6,596 nucleotides of DNA from Candidatus Firestoneibacteriota bacterium. Its GTDB lineage: Bacteria; JACRDZ01. Position 1 is the first letter of the stretch; each line of letters opens with the position of its first letter. The translations under genes were made by a program, and so were the position numbers. Of the stretch, positions 5,170 through 6,596 are shown piece by piece. The stretch covers positions 1-6,596 of the forward strand of contig JACRDZ010000240.1 in the NCBI GenBank assembly GCA_016212735.1, given 5' to 3'. A model generated the notes under the pieces. That model was given only the letters and a program-made list of their open reading frames with translations. It searched no databases and was not told where the DNA came from.

Positions 5170-6236
5170 TAACGAACCTCAAATTCAGAATCAATTGCAG
5201 CATCAAGTATCTCTTTAGTATATTTTTTTGCTTCAATTTTATTATCTATTTTATCTAACCTATAGAAAAGAAAATCATCTATTTGCAATTGGTTAAAAGT
5301 GTTATGGGCTGAAATAATACATTCTCTGCTATGAGTTGTTGCAAAAATCTGGACATTGAATTGTTTAGCAGCTTCATAAATACTGCCCCATAATTTATTC
5401 ATAACAGAATAATGTATCCCATTTTCAATTTCATCTATAAATATAATACCATTCTGAGTATTTGCTATTGCTAAAACAATACTGCATATTTTTACTAAAC
5501 CTTCTCCCATAATAACTAATGGAAAAAGCTGTTTTGTCTCAAGCTCTCCATAAATTATAGGAATCCCTGCAGTTGTAAGAAGTGTCAATTGTTTTAATCT
5601 GGGTTCGATAATTTTCAGTGCCTTAAATAAAACATCTTGCTGTTGATTTCTCACAACATTACTAAATCTTTCTGCTTCTTCATTTAGATTTGGTCTGGAT
5701 CTGGATGCTAAAAATATTGCAGAATATGGATTTTGTGTAACTATAGAAGGTGCAAGAACGACACCTTTATCAGTAATATTTATTTCTGATTTAATATGTT
5801 CATTTTTCTCATTAATATATTCATATTCAAGCCCGCGTATAAAACCTGTCATATCTGTAGATGCAAAACCGTTTTTTGTTTGGCTAATTGGAGGTATTGC
5901 TTTTTTTCTTATACGGATTTTTAATGTTTGTTCCTTTAAGTTGTCCGATATTCCTTTAAAAATAATCTCATTTTCCTCATCAAAATCCAAAAATAGAGTA
6001 TTCCATGGTGTTTTACTTTGTAAATCTATATTGAATGCTAATGTCTCAAGTCCTCTGAATATATTAACATTAAAAGCTAAATTTGGATTTGCAGCTCCGG
6101 CAAAAAGGAACATACCTTCTAATAATGCAGTTTTTCCAACATTATTCATACCAGCAATTAAATTTATTCTCTTTAATGGAGATATTGAAAATTCCTGAAA
6201 ACATCGAAAATTTTTCAAAATAAATGAAGTTAGCAT
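5169..6236 (-). CDS. OLD-like/AAA15-type ABC ATPase, putative defence system sensor
   Basis: A 355-residue ATPase of the OLD/RecF/SMC-like ABC group. It begins MLTSFILKNFRCFQEF, the usual first strand of this family, followed by Walker A GMNNVGKT (29-36). The middle region (about 75-165) is rich in beta strand. The signature region is FPLVIMGEGLVKI (238-250), Walker B is IIFIDEIENG (264-273) and the switch His302 is in FATTHSRE. All ATPase motifs look intact. There is no membrane segment. In this family ATP binding drives dimers or larger cages that control a partner nuclease, here the overlapping TOPRIM gene. I chose the ATG at 6234-6236, which is preceded by a G-rich GGGGG (6242-6246) at 5-base spacing. 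A TTG at 6246-6248 would add four residues (359) but has a poorer upstream signal and does not fit the usual N-terminus. Confidence 0.93.
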   Translation of the reverse strand: MLTSFILKNFRCFQEFSISPLKRINLIAGMNNVGKTALLEGMFLFAGAANPNLAFNVNIFRGLETLAFNIDLQSKTPWNTLFLDFDEENEIIFKGISDNLKEQTLKIRIRKKAIPPISQTKNGFASTDMTGFIRGLEYEYINEKNEHIKSEINITDKGVVLAPSIVTQNPYSAIFLASRSRPNLNEEAERFSNVVRNQQQDVLFKALKIIEPRLKQLTLLTTAGIPIIYGELETKQLFPLVIMGEGLVKICSIVLAIANTQNGIIFIDEIENGIHYSVMNKLWGSIYEAAKQFNVQIFATTHSRECIISAHNTFNQLQIDDFLFYRLDKIDNKIEAKKYTKEILDAAIDSEFEVR

Positions 6237-6295
6237 TTTAACCCCCAATTTGTTTTAAATTCATAAGAATCCGTTTTGTTTGATATTAAGTTATC

Positions 6296-6324
6296 ATTTT
6301 AGCACTTTTTTGTTTTTAATACAA
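6296..6324 (-). promoter_or_regulatory. Predicted promoter of the ATPase-TOPRIM operon
   Basis: The -10 box TAAAAT (6296-6301, five of six consensus bases) lies 17 bases from a weak -35 box TTGTAT (6319-6324, TTG only). Transcription would start near 6289, about 53 bases before the chosen ATG. It is placed directly after the stop codon of the upstream tail remnant, so the operon probably has its own promoter. Confidence 0.4.
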
Positions 6325-6327
6325 TTT

Positions 6328-6596
6328 TTATCTATTTCCTTCCACAATTTTTATTTTTTCATCTGTTAAACCATATAATTTATACACCATCCGCTTGTCC
6401 GCCTCTGGCAAAGTCAATTTGGCCTTTGTAACCGCTAATATTGGTTTTTTTAACAGCTAATGGTTGTTCTATAATTGAAATTATAAGTTTTTCTTCTAAA
6501 ACTTGTTTATAATGCGATAAAATTTCTTCAGGTTTCTTCGATTTCAACAGTTCAACATTCAAATGTTTTTTAAATTCCAATGCTAATTCATCAGCA
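6328..6596 (-). pseudogene. Frameshifted 3' end of a gene with a restriction-modification-like tail (5' end beyond window)
   Basis: Two overlapping minus-strand frames appear to be one broken gene. The first is open from the window edge and ends at a TAA at 6380-6382. It contains a charged helical stretch (HLNVELLKSKKPEEILSHYK, then QVLEEKLIISIIEQPLAVKK) followed by an atypical Gly-rich end. The second frame is open from 6456 to a TAA at 6328-6330 and reads PILAVTKAKLTLPEADKR followed by MVYKLYGLTDEKIKIVEGNR. This is the typical final segment of Eco57I/TaqI-like restriction-modification proteins. The frames join if one base is removed from the run of seven A (plus-strand T at 6445-6451), giving AVKKPILAV. 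A recent mutation, a sequencing error or ribosomal slippage could explain it. I do not recognise the first part, so a fusion of unrelated pieces is also possible. Confidence 0.6.
6376..6390 (-). repeat. 15-base direct repeat, copy 2
   Basis: Identical to 4564-4578. It encodes MVYKL of the tail that continues into YGLTDEKIKIVEG. The two copies bracket the ATPase-TOPRIM operon in the same orientation, about 1.8 kb apart. Confidence 0.8.

Noticed and set aside
6445..6451. Programmed ribosomal frameshift at the seven-A run
   Set aside because: In the upstream frame the codons are GTT AAA AAA ACC, which does not fit a standard -1 slippery heptamer. The shift needed is +1 or -2, so mutation or sequence error is more likely.

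Overview
The window is AT-rich bacterial DNA. Every gene I can support lies on the minus strand, so transcription runs from high to low coordinates. The gene types are PAS histidine kinase, short stand-alone receivers, cobalamin-type radical SAM enzyme, OLD-like ATPase with TOPRIM partner, and restriction-modification debris. Together with many intergenic hairpins and CCACAGAG-type repeats, they suggest an environmental Gram-negative bacterium, perhaps of the old deltaproteobacterial grouping. That placement rests on family resemblance and is weak. I see no rRNA, tRNA, CRISPR array or complete transposase.

Positions 1-2309 hold a compact signalling operon: receiver protein, soluble PAS histidine kinase, then a second receiver cut by the window edge. 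Gaps are only 13-17 bases, and a convincing sigma70-type promoter lies at 2281-2309. The two receivers resemble each other around the acidic pocket, so one kinase may feed two output-less receivers. Just upstream is a 94-residue protein of unknown function (2323-2607), then about 300 bases of repeats.

Positions 2912-4351 encode a B12-binding radical SAM enzyme with a strong ribosome binding site. Directly upstream, with its stop codon touching the radical SAM start, is what looks like the surviving C-terminus of another gene (4352-4462). Next come three contiguous hairpins (4480-4562), then the broken end of a gene resembling the C-terminal tail of Eco57I/TaqI-type restriction-modification enzymes (4525-4728).

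Positions 4759-6236 are an overlapping two-gene operon: an ABC/AAA15-type ATPase followed by a TOPRIM protein that looks like the DUF3226 family. This architecture recalls OLD, Gabija and PARIS-like anti-phage systems. The TOPRIM protein appears to have lost the middle of its domain, including the metal-binding Asp segment, so the system may be inactive or altered. A second restriction-modification-like tail, broken by an apparent one-base shift in a run of seven A, lies upstream of the ATPase (6328-6596). The two tails share an exact 15-base stretch and bracket the ATPase/TOPRIM operon. The right half of the window therefore reads as a decaying, rearranged defence-type region.
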